Assembly: GCA_963741995.1 (NCBI GenBank)
Contig: CAVUKI010000001.1
Coordinates: 1,160,360-1,224,359, forward strand
Source: Bog-473 sp963741995
GTDB lineage: Bacteria > Actinomycetota > Acidimicrobiia > Acidimicrobiales > RAAP-2
DNA length: 64,000 nucleotides
Direction of reading: 5' to 3'
The position numbers were made by a program, and so were the translations under genes. Positions 53,338-61,562 of this stretch are shown piece after piece. A model generated the notes under the pieces. That model was not told the DNA's origin. It saw nothing but the letters and a program-made list of their open reading frames with translations, and ran no database searches. Every line of letters begins with the position of its first letter. Positions within the stretch are counted from its first letter, which is position 1.

Positions 53338-54621
53338 TTAGGCGGTTGCCTTGGCCGCCAAGGCGCCGAGGTCCGCACCTGCGCCCTTTCGCTCGAAGCG
53401 ACCATGATCGTACGAGCGGATGGACACGTCGTGGCCGATCGCCTCAGCGCGTAGCGCGCTCACCGTGCATCGCTCCCGGGGTCGATGGGCCAGCGGATCA
53501 AAGGAGTACCAGCGACACGCATTCCCCCAGGAGATCTTCTCCATTTCATCGTCCGGTACGCCCGTCGCAACGTCAGCCAGTTCTTCGGGAGCCTGTGGCC
53601 ATGACGAGTCGGAGTGCGGGTAATCGCACTCCCAGGCAATGTTGTCGATCCCGATCTGATGACGGAGCTGAATCCCGATCGGATCGGAAATGAAACACGT
53701 CAGGAAGTGCTCACGAAACACCTCGCTGGGCAACTTGGCGCCGAAGTCCTGCCCGGTCCACTTGTGGTGCATCTCGTACGTCCGATCGACCCTGTCGAGG
53801 AAGTAGGGGATCCATCCCGTGCCTCCCTCAGAAAGAGCGATGCGAATGTCTGGGAAGGTCTTGATCACGCGAGACCAAAGCAAGTCTGAGGCGGCGCTGC
53901 AGATGTTCATGGGTTGGAGCGTGATCATCACGTCAACCGGGGCGTCCGGAGCGGTCACGGCGAGCTGGCCTGACGAGCCGAGGTGGATCGACAAGACAAC
54001 CTGCTCGTCGCACAGCGCCGCCCACAGCGGATCCCAGGAAGGGTCATGAAAGCTTGGGTACTTGAGGGCGGCCGGGTTCTCTGTGAACGTCATCGAATGG
54101 CAACCTTTCGCCGCCACCCGCCGTATCTCTTCCGCGCAGAGCTCGGCGTCCCAGAGGATCGGCAGTGCCATTGGGATGAATCGGCCGGGGTACGAACCGC
54201 ACCACTCGTCGATGTGCCAGTCGTTGTAGGCGCGCAGGACGGCGAGAGCCAGTTCCTTGTCACGGCACGCCGCGAAGAGGCGGGCACTGAAGCCGGGAAA
54301 AGACGGAAAGTTCATTGAACCAAGGACCCCACCAGCGTTCATGTCCTTGATCCGCTCGTGCACCTCGAAACACCCCGGTCGCATCTCTTCGAACGCCGTC
54401 GGTTCGATGCCGTATTCCTCTCGAGGCCGGCCTGCTACGGCGTTCAAGCCGATGTTGGGAATCGTCTGGCCGTTGAAGACCCATACATCGCTGCCGTCGG
54501 GCAGCCGTTTGACACTGGGGGCGTCGTCCTGAAATTTCGCGGGCAGTCGGCCCTCGAAGAGATTGGGTGGTTCGACCAGGTGGTCGTCCACACTGACCAT
54601 GACGAGGTCGTCGGCGTCCAT
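53338..54621 (-). CDS. Amidohydrolase-2 family protein, second paralogue
   Basis: A 427-residue paralogue of the preceding protein: SVDDHLVEPPNLFEGRLP near the N-terminus, AYNDWHIDEWCGSYPGRF in the middle and ECDYPHSDSSWP near the end. It has an extra C-terminal tail of about 45 residues (HDVSIRSYDHGRFERKG). The stop codons of the two genes are 2 bp apart, convergent. Probably a different step on a related substrate. Confidence 0.88.
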   Translation of the reverse strand: MDADDLVMVSVDDHLVEPPNLFEGRLPAKFQDDAPSVKRLPDGSDVWVFNGQTIPNIGLNAVAGRPREEYGIEPTAFEEMRPGCFEVHERIKDMNAGGVLGSMNFPSFPGFSARLFAACRDKELALAVLRAYNDWHIDEWCGSYPGRFIPMALPILWDAELCAEEIRRVAAKGCHSMTFTENPAALKYPSFHDPSWDPLWAALCDEQVVLSIHLGSSGQLAVTAPDAPVDVMITLQPMNICSAASDLLWSRVIKTFPDIRIALSEGGTGWIPYFLDRVDRTYEMHHKWTGQDFGAKLPSEVFREHFLTCFISDPIGIQLRHQIGIDNIAWECDYPHSDSSWPQAPEELADVATGVPDDEMEKISWGNACRWYSFDPLAHRPRERCTVSALRAEAIGHDVSIRSYDHGRFERKGAGADLGALAAKATA

Positions 54622-54713
54622 AGCGCCCCTTCCTGCTTAGGTGGTGTGCTCTGCGAAGACCGGTCGGAAGTGCTCAACCACTCTGGGACCAAGGATGCTC
54701 GTTCGCTCGAGAG

Positions 54714-55820
54714 CTACTCCGATGGTTCAAAGAGTCCCTCGAATTCCAGCTTCGCATTGCGTACTCGGCCGTAGAGCAGCCAGTCCCCTCGGAACATCCC
54801 GTGCTCATATGGCGCGGCTGCTATGTGTGTGCGCGGCCCGCCGGTCGTGCTCGGCATGAATCGGATTTTCTCGAGCCCGTCCTTGAGCCCCGGCCCCGAG
54901 AGTGAAGGTGCCCGAAAGAGACCCTCAGCAAGCACGCGAGCCGTGTCGTAGGCCAAGACCGGGATTGCGTTTGGCCACATTGGTGGGTTTGCTTGATGTC
55001 GCTCGACGTACCGTTGGTGGAATCCCTCGATCAAGGGGTTGTTCGGGTCGAACTGGTCGATTCCCACCCAGCCTTCAAACTTTTCAAAGCCCATCAGATA
55101 GAACATGAAGGCCGTACCCATGATCCGCGGCGGATCCCACGCCAATTCGTCGAGCGCCTTGCGAAGGAATCCTTGTGCGGCCAACATGCCGTATCCCATG
55201 TAGCAGAGTGCATCTGGATTTGACTGCCGAAGGTTGTCCAAGTTCTCCGTAAGATTCGCCGGGCTCTGGCTGACGGTCTCGAGCGAGACGATCTTCAGGT
55301 TGTGCCTGCGGCATTCTTGTCGAAAGAAGCGGAAGTACTCTTCGCCGTTGGGTGACACTTCGCTGAGCACCGCGACGCGGTTGTACCCGTTGCGAGCAAG
55401 CCAGGAGACACAAAGCGCGGCGTCACCACCGCAGTCTCCGTTGCCGAGCCGAAAGCAATAGTCGCCAGCCAACCGTTCAGTGCCTGCCCAGCTGATGAGG
55501 GGGATTTTGAGCTCGTTCGCCAGCGGGGCGGCGACGATCGCGTTGTCAGAGCTGTATGCACCAGCGATGCCGATACAACCTTGGTCGACGAGGTACTTGA
55601 ACCCATCCGCGGTGTTGCGAGCTGAGCCGCGCGGCAAGCCGTTCTCCGCGTGGAGCACGAACTCAACCGGGCGATCGAGCAGGCCGTCCTCGAGCGCTTC
55701 ATCGAAGGCCATCCGGTGGATCTTGTTGTAACCGCCTTCCGGGCCGTCAAGCGCCGAACCAAGCCAGCCAATCTTGATCGGGTCTGGAGACCCCGCCCAA
55801 CCGATTGCACTGTCTGCCAT
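54714..55820 (-). CDS. Type-1 periplasmic-binding-fold protein without signal peptide (AmiC/LivK-like)
   Basis: A 368-residue ligand-binding protein of the branched-chain amino acid/amide family: PIKIGWLGSALDGPEGGYNK, GCIGIAGAYSSDN, PLISWAGTERLAGDYCFRLG, VLSEVSPNGEEYFRFFRQ. ATG 55820 is set by an excellent AAGGAGT site, and the protein then starts directly with the fold; no signal peptide or lipobox is present. A cytosolic sensor like AmiC is therefore more likely than a transporter component, and no Liv permease genes are nearby. Confidence 0.85.
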   Translation of the reverse strand: MADSAIGWAGSPDPIKIGWLGSALDGPEGGYNKIHRMAFDEALEDGLLDRPVEFVLHAENGLPRGSARNTADGFKYLVDQGCIGIAGAYSSDNAIVAAPLANELKIPLISWAGTERLAGDYCFRLGNGDCGGDAALCVSWLARNGYNRVAVLSEVSPNGEEYFRFFRQECRRHNLKIVSLETVSQSPANLTENLDNLRQSNPDALCYMGYGMLAAQGFLRKALDELAWDPPRIMGTAFMFYLMGFEKFEGWVGIDQFDPNNPLIEGFHQRYVERHQANPPMWPNAIPVLAYDTARVLAEGLFRAPSLSGPGLKDGLEKIRFMPSTTGGPRTHIAAAPYEHGMFRGDWLLYGRVRNAKLEFEGLFEPSE

Positions 55821-55880
55821 TGCGGGACTCCTTACATTGAGGTGCAGGCATGCCATGCCGCACTGGATCGACAGAAACAA

Positions 55881-55891
55881 ATATAATGTAC
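55881..55891 (-). promoter_or_regulatory. Operator-like motif, site 3
   Basis: GTACATTATAT on the minus strand, in the 234-bp divergent region between the binding-fold gene and the acyl-CoA synthetase. The extended 14-mer ATTGTACATTATAT matches site 5 at 12 of 14 positions. It also overlaps possible -10 boxes (TATATT minus, TATAAT plus). Confidence 0.5.
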
Positions 55892-56054
55892 AATTCTTTT
55901 CGGCCGGAGGGCCGGAACGATGAGAAGCCTCCGGAAAGGAAGTTCGGTTGTCTGAGCCCGTCATCGAGCGCCCGATCCGCAGCGGGCTTGGCCGCGCGGA
56001 ACCGCAATTTGCCGAAACTGCTTGCACCGAGCTGCCTTCTCGTGTCGCCGCGTG

Positions 56055-57515
56055 ATGACGGAGTCCACGAGCAGCCTGGCGGACTTGTTGACCGCGCATC
56101 CCTTCTCCGATGCTGAAGCCCTGGTCAGCACCCTGGATCGGACCGTCACGGCAGGCACCGCGCGAGAGGAAGCCGCTCGAATAGGCGCTGGGCTGCGATC
56201 CGCTGGGGTCGAGCCCGGTCAAGCCGTGGTTGTCCAGCTGCCTAACGGACCCGAGTTCGTGTTCGCCATGTTCGGCGTCTGGCTGGCCGGCGCCGTGTTC
56301 GTACCGGCGAACGCCCGACAGCCACGGGCCGAGCTGGACCACGTCCTCTCGGCCACGGCGCCCGCATGCGTGATCGACACGGCTGGAATGCGCGTCTCGG
56401 GCCTGTCGCCCACCCTCTACGAGCCCGATACGGCCTTTGTCACCTGGACGTCGGGAACCACGGGGCAACCGAGGCCGATCCTGCAGACGCACACCGGGTA
56501 CTTGGAACTGCTGGACCGCGTCCTTGGTCCGCTGCGGGGCCGGCCGGCCGATCCGGCTCGGCCACCATCGCCCAACCTGGTACCCGTGTCGCTCGCGCTG
56601 AACGCCGGCATCTACAACGTGTTGTTCGGTTTGCGGGCCGGAGCTTCCCTGGTGCTCATGGATCGCTTCAGCACAGCGGAGTTCGCGATGCTGATCGGTC
56701 GGTTTTCCATTCGTTCCACGGTCCTACCGCCAGCAGCCATGGTGATGCTCGCCGACGACGTCAACGTGGCCGATCTCACGCCGCTCAGCTACGTGAGGAG
56801 CATCACGGCGCCGTTGTCGCCCCTCGCGGCGCGTCGCTTCACCGAGAAGTTCGGCGTCACGGTACTCAACGGCTACGGCCAGGCTGAGATCGGAGAGGTC
56901 ATTGGATGGACAGCGGGCGATGCGCGGGACCATCCCGAAAAAATCGGGGCGGTGGGGCGGCCCCATCCCGGGGTGGCCATAAAGGTGGTGGGGGAGGACC
57001 GGTCGGTGGCACCCGTCGACATGGTGGGGGAACTTCTGGTGAAACCGCCCCGTATGGCCTCGGGCTACGCGGACGGGGACAGTCTGGACGATCGGCTTGA
57101 TCCGGAGGGTTACGTCCGCACCGGGGATTTTGCCCGCATCGACGGTGACGGCTTCGTCTGGATCGAAGGCCGGGTCGGCGATGTCATCAATCGCGGAGGG
57201 AACAAGGTCTTCCCTGGGCAAGTCGAAGAGGTCCTCCTCCTCTCATCCGGCGTCAGAGAGGTGGCCGTCGTCGGTCTCCCCGATGAACGCCTCGGTGAGG
57301 TGCCGGTCGCCTTCGTCGTGGGTGACGCGTCAGACGCCGAGCTCCATCAACTGTGCAGAGATCACCTCGTGGCGTACAGGGTCCCGGTGGCCTTTCGGCG
57401 CATGGACGCGCTGCCGAGAAGCGAAGTTGGGAAGGTGTTGCGCCGCGAGCTCGTTCTGCTGGGAGCAGCGAGCGAGTCTGACACCGCTTCGGATCCTTCC
57501 GGCCAGAAGGGGTAG
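56055..57515 (+). CDS. Acyl-CoA synthetase family (AMP-binding)
   Basis: A 486-residue adenylating enzyme. Motifs: P-loop TWTSGTTGQPRPI (the usual PKG reads PRP), LNGYGQAEIGEV, YVRTGDFARIDGDGF, the hinge GRVGDVINRGGNKV and the catalytic lysine in RSEVGKVLRREL. It would form an acyl-CoA; the altered P-loop may slow the first half-reaction. ATG 56055 lacks a ribosome site; GTG 56052 is next to it. Convergent with the NIPSNAP-like gene. Confidence 0.9.
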   Translation: MTESTSSLADLLTAHPFSDAEALVSTLDRTVTAGTAREEAARIGAGLRSAGVEPGQAVVVQLPNGPEFVFAMFGVWLAGAVFVPANARQPRAELDHVLSATAPACVIDTAGMRVSGLSPTLYEPDTAFVTWTSGTTGQPRPILQTHTGYLELLDRVLGPLRGRPADPARPPSPNLVPVSLALNAGIYNVLFGLRAGASLVLMDRFSTAEFAMLIGRFSIRSTVLPPAAMVMLADDVNVADLTPLSYVRSITAPLSPLAARRFTEKFGVTVLNGYGQAEIGEVIGWTAGDARDHPEKIGAVGRPHPGVAIKVVGEDRSVAPVDMVGELLVKPPRMASGYADGDSLDDRLDPEGYVRTGDFARIDGDGFVWIEGRVGDVINRGGNKVFPGQVEEVLLLSSGVREVAVVGLPDERLGEVPVAFVVGDASDAELHQLCRDHLVAYRVPVAFRRMDALPRSEVGKVLRRELVLLGAASESDTASDPSGQKG

Positions 57516-57542
57516 ATCGAGCGCCTTCTGGCGGCGGCCGGC

Positions 57543-58301
57543 TCAGCCGTCCCAGTCCTCGGTGCGATCGGCGGGCGACGGTTGACGACCCAGACGCATA
57601 GGCGAAAGTGCCGAGTCCGCGAGCAAGATTCGGGAGACGCGCTCGGTCAACGTGAGGTTCTGCGCCCCCAGCTCGCCCAGCCCCCGGTGGTGTCGCCGTG
57701 CCTTCTCGCGGTTGGCCCAGTCCTGCCACGTGGGTATGGCCCAGAGCAGGAAACACTCGCTGTCATCGACAAGAGCGGTCTCCCAGGCTCCGGCCAGAAC
57801 CCACCCGAACTCTTGCATCACCGGGACGACGTCGTGATGAACGAACTCCAAGTAGGACGCGGAACTCCCTCTGGGCACCTGGATCTGCTCGTGCGCATAC
57901 ACCTCACCGCGTATTCCCGCCGAGCACGCCTGCTCAATCGTGGGCATCCACGGAGCTGGGACCAACAGACGATCGACACCGCCGGCCCTGAGCTCGGCTG
58001 CCGCCGCCCACCACGCGGCAAGCTTCGGGTCCTGGAGATCGCGGTGGCCCAGTTCGTGGCCGAAGGACCGGGCTAAGCCGTCGAATCCGTCTTCTTCCCA
58101 CAGGTTGACCACCTGTGGCCACCGTCCCGTGCTGCCCACGACGCCCCACACGCCATAGCAGAGCTGGTGTCGGTCCTCCTGCGCCGTCGGGCTCCAATTC
58201 GCCGTCATGTGGTACATGTAGCGCCCACGGTTGTGGCCAATGATGTCGATGTACTCGTGGATGTAGACCTTGTCGTTGACGGGCAATTGGACTCCGGTCA
58301 T
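57543..58301 (-). CDS. NIPSNAP-like protein
   Basis: A 252-residue protein with two dimeric alpha/beta-barrel-like halves: VYIHEYIDIIGHNRGRYMYHM and VVNLWEEDGFDGLARSF in the first, VYAHEQIQVPRGSSASYLEFV and LLWAIPTWQDWANREK in the second. The NIPSNAP fold is linked to small-molecule binding; in actinobacterial catabolic clusters these proteins often accompany CoA enzymes. No catalytic residues can be named. ATG 58301 has a weak ribosome site. Confidence 0.68.
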   Translation of the reverse strand: MTGVQLPVNDKVYIHEYIDIIGHNRGRYMYHMTANWSPTAQEDRHQLCYGVWGVVGSTGRWPQVVNLWEEDGFDGLARSFGHELGHRDLQDPKLAAWWAAAAELRAGGVDRLLVPAPWMPTIEQACSAGIRGEVYAHEQIQVPRGSSASYLEFVHHDVVPVMQEFGWVLAGAWETALVDDSECFLLWAIPTWQDWANREKARRHHRGLGELGAQNLTLTERVSRILLADSALSPMRLGRQPSPADRTEDWDG

Positions 58302-58430
58302 CGCTGACTCGCCACGGCCGCAGAGAAGCAGGGGAGCTGCATTCCAGCAATGGCCCGTGGGACTGGGCGGAGACGTGTCAATTGTCGTGCGATTCTGACT
58401 CTGGCGGGCCGGTGTTCGACTATTCGACCG

Positions 58431-59159
58431 TCAGGCGTTTGCTTCCACCGACTCGAACAAGGAGCGCTCCCGGAAGAGCTGTGTCACCTTGTTCCCCACG
58501 TTGCGCATCATCTTCACGTATTCGGCGGCCGCCTTCTCGCCGTCCCCTTGCTTCATCGCTCGGGTGATTGCGGCGAGCCCGCGGCTCTCGACTTCCACCG
58601 CCTCAGGAACTTCTTCGAAGAAGTTTCCGGGCACGAGGGCGGACATCGCCCGAAGCGCCACGTTGATGCGGGGTGAAGCTGCGCCTTTCACGATCAGGCT
58701 GTGGAATGCAATGGAAAGATCATAGTGCTCCGCCGCTGTAGTGGCTTTGGCGAACTGGAGCTGGATCTCTCCCAGTTGTTGCGGCAGATCCTCACTTGCA
58801 CGCGCCAGGGCACGCTTGGCTGCGAATCCATAGATCAAGCCGAACAGTTCGTAGTGGTCGTGAACCGTCGGTTCATCGAGCGCATTGATAAAGGCGCCCC
58901 GGTGCATTTCGTTGGTGACCCATCCCTCGCGCTCGAGCACGATGAGTGCTTCGCGCACCGGTATCCGACTCACGCCCAGGTCTTGGGCAATCGCATCCTG
59001 CGGAACCCGCATGCCGGGGCGCAGCTCGCCCTCGAAGATCAAGCTTCGGACATACGACGCGATGTGCTCCCCACTCGGCGTGCGGACGAGCTTTGCTTGG
59101 CGACTTCCGTTCGAGCGGACCTTGGCTGCAGTGCGGGAACTAGAAGTGGACGATGACAT
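58431..59159 (-). CDS. GntR family regulator with FCD ligand domain
   Basis: A 242-residue regulator. The winged helix is in GEHIASYVRSLIFEGELRPG..AIAQDLGVSRIPVREALIVLEREGWV; the all-helical C-terminal FCD domain, which binds metal and a small carboxylate or acyl-CoA, follows (HDHYELFGLIYGFAAKRA, AFHSLIVKGA). ATG 59159 lies 6 nt after a TAAGAT box, so the mRNA may be leaderless. Operator-like motifs 4 and 5 flank its promoter and it is the best candidate regulator of the cluster. Confidence 0.92.
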   Translation of the reverse strand: MSSSTSSSRTAAKVRSNGSRQAKLVRTPSGEHIASYVRSLIFEGELRPGMRVPQDAIAQDLGVSRIPVREALIVLEREGWVTNEMHRGAFINALDEPTVHDHYELFGLIYGFAAKRALARASEDLPQQLGEIQLQFAKATTAAEHYDLSIAFHSLIVKGAASPRINVALRAMSALVPGNFFEEVPEAVEVESRGLAAITRAMKQGDGEKAAAEYVKMMRNVGNKVTQLFRERSLFESVEANA

Positions 59160-59161
59160 AC

Positions 59162-59172
59162 GTATATCTTAT
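59162..59172 (+). promoter_or_regulatory. Operator-like motif, site 4, at the GntR promoter
   Basis: GTATATCTTAT lies 2 bp upstream of the GntR start codon and overlaps its presumed -10, the expected place for autoregulation. Confidence 0.5.
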
Positions 59173-59277
59173 GCGAACCGAGGCACCAGGCGGCCGATCT
59201 CCGCCTTCGCTGCTCGCAGCCTTCCGCAGCAGTGCCGCGTACGTCCATGTGGCCCGGCCTTCCGAGCCAACGACATG

Positions 59278-59288
59278 ATAAAATATAC
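59278..59288 (-). promoter_or_regulatory. Operator-like motif, site 5, upstream of the acyl-CoA dehydrogenase operon
   Basis: GTATATTTTAT on the minus strand, next to the TACAAT box (59286-59291) of the small frame that precedes the acyl-CoA dehydrogenase. It matches site 4 at 10 of 11 positions. Confidence 0.5.
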
Positions 59289-59299
59289 AATCGGACAAA

Positions 59300-59431
59300 A
59301 TGGGATACGTGGCCGCTGTGCTCGTGGAAGAGGACCGAAGGGGTGGGTCACAACCAGTGGGCGAAGTCGGAACCAGGACGGGTGGCGATGATCCCGCGCC
59401 GGCGGAGCCCATGCATCGGATGAACAGGTGA
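59300..59431 (+). CDS. Small 43-residue open frame coupled to acyl-CoA dehydrogenase
   Basis: ATG 59300 opens a 43-codon frame (MGYVAAVLVEEDRRGG..) whose TGA overlaps the GTG start of the acyl-CoA dehydrogenase (GTGA). A TACAAT box lies 8 nt before the ATG, so it could be the leaderless first cistron that delivers ribosomes to the dehydrogenase. No homology is recognised; it may be only a leader. Confidence 0.4.
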   Translation: MGYVAAVLVEEDRRGGSQPVGEVGTRTGGDDPAPAEPMHRMNR

Positions 59432-60741
59432 CGGAGCCCCTCACGATCCCAGACTCCTCCCACGCCGACGGGCTCCTCTCTGTGCCGTCGGACGCCTCCA
59501 TCGATGATGTCGTCGCGTTGGTGCGAGCCTGGATCGCGTCGGCCGTGCCGGCGGCGTGGGTCGAGGCCGGCCGTCGGGGCGGGCCGGCTGCTGTTCGTGA
59601 GGTCCGGACCCGGGCGGAGTATGAGGCGTGGTATCCCGTCTTTGGAAGATCTGGATTGGTCGCCGCTACGTGGCCCCGCGCGTACGGAGGGCTCGATCTC
59701 TCACGGGAGGCCGCCCGGCACGTCGAGCAGGAGCTCAGTCCGTTCAACCTGGGGCGTCTCAACCCTCTGGGGCTCAACCTGGCTGCGCCCGCCCTGTTCG
59801 CGCATGGGACCGAGGAGCAGCGACTTCGGTTTCTCCCTCCGATCGTGCGCAACGAGGAGGCTTGGTGCCAGCTCTTCAGTGAGCCAGGGGCCGGGTCCGA
59901 CCTCGCATCCCTGGCCACCAGGGCAGAGCGGGACGGAGGGGACTGGGTTGTCACGGGACAGAAAGTGTGGACCACATGGGCGCACCTCTCCGACTGGGCC
60001 GTGCTGCTTGCTCGGACCGATGTCGACGTCCCCAAACGGCAGGGGCTCACGTACTTCCTGATCGATCTGCACCAGCCCGGTGTCGAGGTTCGCCCGTTGC
60101 GTCACATGGGCGGTGAGATCGACTTCAACGAGGTCTTCCTCGAGGGCGCCCGGGTTCCTGATGGGTGTCGGGTGGGTGAGGTCGGTGCCGGGTGGAAGGT
60201 GGCCAACTCCACCCTGTCGGGGGAACGGCAAATGGTGTCGGGCGCGGGCTCCGGAGGTGTGGACCGGATCGGAGGCTCGGGTGTCGGCTATCTCATTCGG
60301 TTGGCGAAGCGCCGAAGCGCCGAAGGGGGACCGGGCGGGTGGGTGGATCCTGTGCGACGTGACGAGATCATGCGCCTCTACTGCGAGGAGCGCGTGCGGG
60401 AATGGACGAACCAGCGGGTGCGCAGCCAAGCCCGGGCGGGGCGCCCCCCCGGCCCCGAGAGCTCGGTCGGGAAGGTCCACCAGGGTGAGCTCAACCAGCG
60501 CGTCCAGCTTGCGGCCACGTCGGTGTTGGGTGTGAGGGCGACGGCCTGGGACGGGGACCTCGGCGACTATGCCGCCTCGCTGCCCTACGAGGTGCGGGGG
60601 ATGCTCCGCAGCCGCGCCAACACCATCGAGGGCGGGACCACCGAGATCAACAAGAACATCCTCGGGGAACGCGTCCTTGGCTTGCCCCGCGAGCCAGACC
60701 CGTATGCGTCGCGCCCGTGGCTGGAGGTGCCGCGCAGTTGA
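59428..60741 (+). CDS. Acyl-CoA dehydrogenase
   Basis: A 437-residue FAD flavoenzyme that would introduce an alpha-beta double bond into an acyl-CoA. Domain marks: WCQLFSEPGAGSDLAS, VVTGQKVWTTWAH (middle beta domain with FAD contact) and the C-terminal EGGTTEINKNILGERVLGLPR. It resembles the actinobacterial FadE class used for side-chain and ring substrates. The GTG start lacks its own ribosome site but overlaps the stop of a small upstream frame. Its stop overlaps the start of the next crotonase (TTGA), so the genes form an operon. Confidence 0.92.
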   Translation: MTEPLTIPDSSHADGLLSVPSDASIDDVVALVRAWIASAVPAAWVEAGRRGGPAAVREVRTRAEYEAWYPVFGRSGLVAATWPRAYGGLDLSREAARHVEQELSPFNLGRLNPLGLNLAAPALFAHGTEEQRLRFLPPIVRNEEAWCQLFSEPGAGSDLASLATRAERDGGDWVVTGQKVWTTWAHLSDWAVLLARTDVDVPKRQGLTYFLIDLHQPGVEVRPLRHMGGEIDFNEVFLEGARVPDGCRVGEVGAGWKVANSTLSGERQMVSGAGSGGVDRIGGSGVGYLIRLAKRRSAEGGPGGWVDPVRRDEIMRLYCEERVREWTNQRVRSQARAGRPPGPESSVGKVHQGELNQRVQLAATSVLGVRATAWDGDLGDYAASLPYEVRGMLRSRANTIEGGTTEINKNILGERVLGLPREPDPYASRPWLEVPRS

Positions 60742-61562
60742 AAGGGTTCTCCACACTGCTGGTCGAGCGCGAGGGCCCGGTCGGATGGCTTATCTTCAAT
60801 CGCCCCCAGTCCGGCAACGCCATGGATGCGCTGATGCTCGACGAGCTGGAGTCGGCCTGGCGTGAGTTGGACGAGGATCCCGCCGTACGGGTGATCGTGA
60901 ACACGGGCGAGGGCGGCGTCTTCCAGACCGGCCTCGATGTGGTCCAACTCAGTCGGGATCCCGACGCACTTCGGAAGCAGTCCGGGCGGACGCGCCGTGC
61001 CGAGCTGCGCTTGACCTCCTGGCAAAACGCGGTGTGGAAGCCGGTCATCGCGGCGGTGAACGGAATGTGTGTCGGCGGCGGGTTGCATTTCGTGGCCGAC
61101 GCGGACATCGTGCTCGCGGCCTCTGACGCAACCTTCCTCGATACGCACGTATCGGTGGGGCAGGTGGCCGCCTACGAGTTGATCGGACTGGCCCGACGCA
61201 TGCCCTTCGAGGCGGTCCTGCGCATGGCGCTGGTCGGACGGCACGAGCGCATGTCGGCTGACCGGGCACTGGCACTGGGCATGATCAGCCAGGTGGTCGA
61301 CCCGCCCGAGCGCCTGCGCGAAGAGGCTCAGGCGTTGGCGGAGAAGATCGCGCGCAACTCACCCGCCGCCATGGCAGCCACCAAGCGGGCGTTGTGGGGC
61401 GCGCTCGAGCAGGGACTGACCGACGCCTGCAAGGCAGGGGCCGCGGAGCTCGTGTCGATGTGGGGGCATCCCGACCAGGTCGAAGGTCCCGCGGCCTTCG
61501 CCGAGAAGCGAGAGCCGCAGTGGGCCACGACCGCGACCGATCTACCCAACCCTGACGAATGA
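60738..61562 (+). CDS. Crotonase family protein, copy A
   Basis: A 274-residue crotonase starting with TTG 60738, GGAGG 10 nt upstream, overlapping the dehydrogenase stop by 4 nt. It has LIFNRPQSGNAMD, FQTGLDVVQL, the oxyanion hole AAVNGMCVGGGLHF and FLDTHVSVGQVAAYEL. The usual catalytic Glu position is taken by the DTHVS segment. The 3' half is almost identical in DNA to the next gene. Expected to act on the enoyl-CoA made by the dehydrogenase, though the reaction may be other than hydration. Confidence 0.9.
   Translation: MKGFSTLLVEREGPVGWLIFNRPQSGNAMDALMLDELESAWRELDEDPAVRVIVNTGEGGVFQTGLDVVQLSRDPDALRKQSGRTRRAELRLTSWQNAVWKPVIAAVNGMCVGGGLHFVADADIVLAASDATFLDTHVSVGQVAAYELIGLARRMPFEAVLRMALVGRHERMSADRALALGMISQVVDPPERLREEAQALAEKIARNSPAAMAATKRALWGALEQGLTDACKAGAAELVSMWGHPDQVEGPAAFAEKREPQWATTATDLPNPDE

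Noticed and set aside
54714..56492. Longer 592-codon version of the binding-fold protein
   Set aside because: The upstream part covers the divergent promoter region and the other strand's synthetase; AAGGAGT before ATG 55820 marks the real start.
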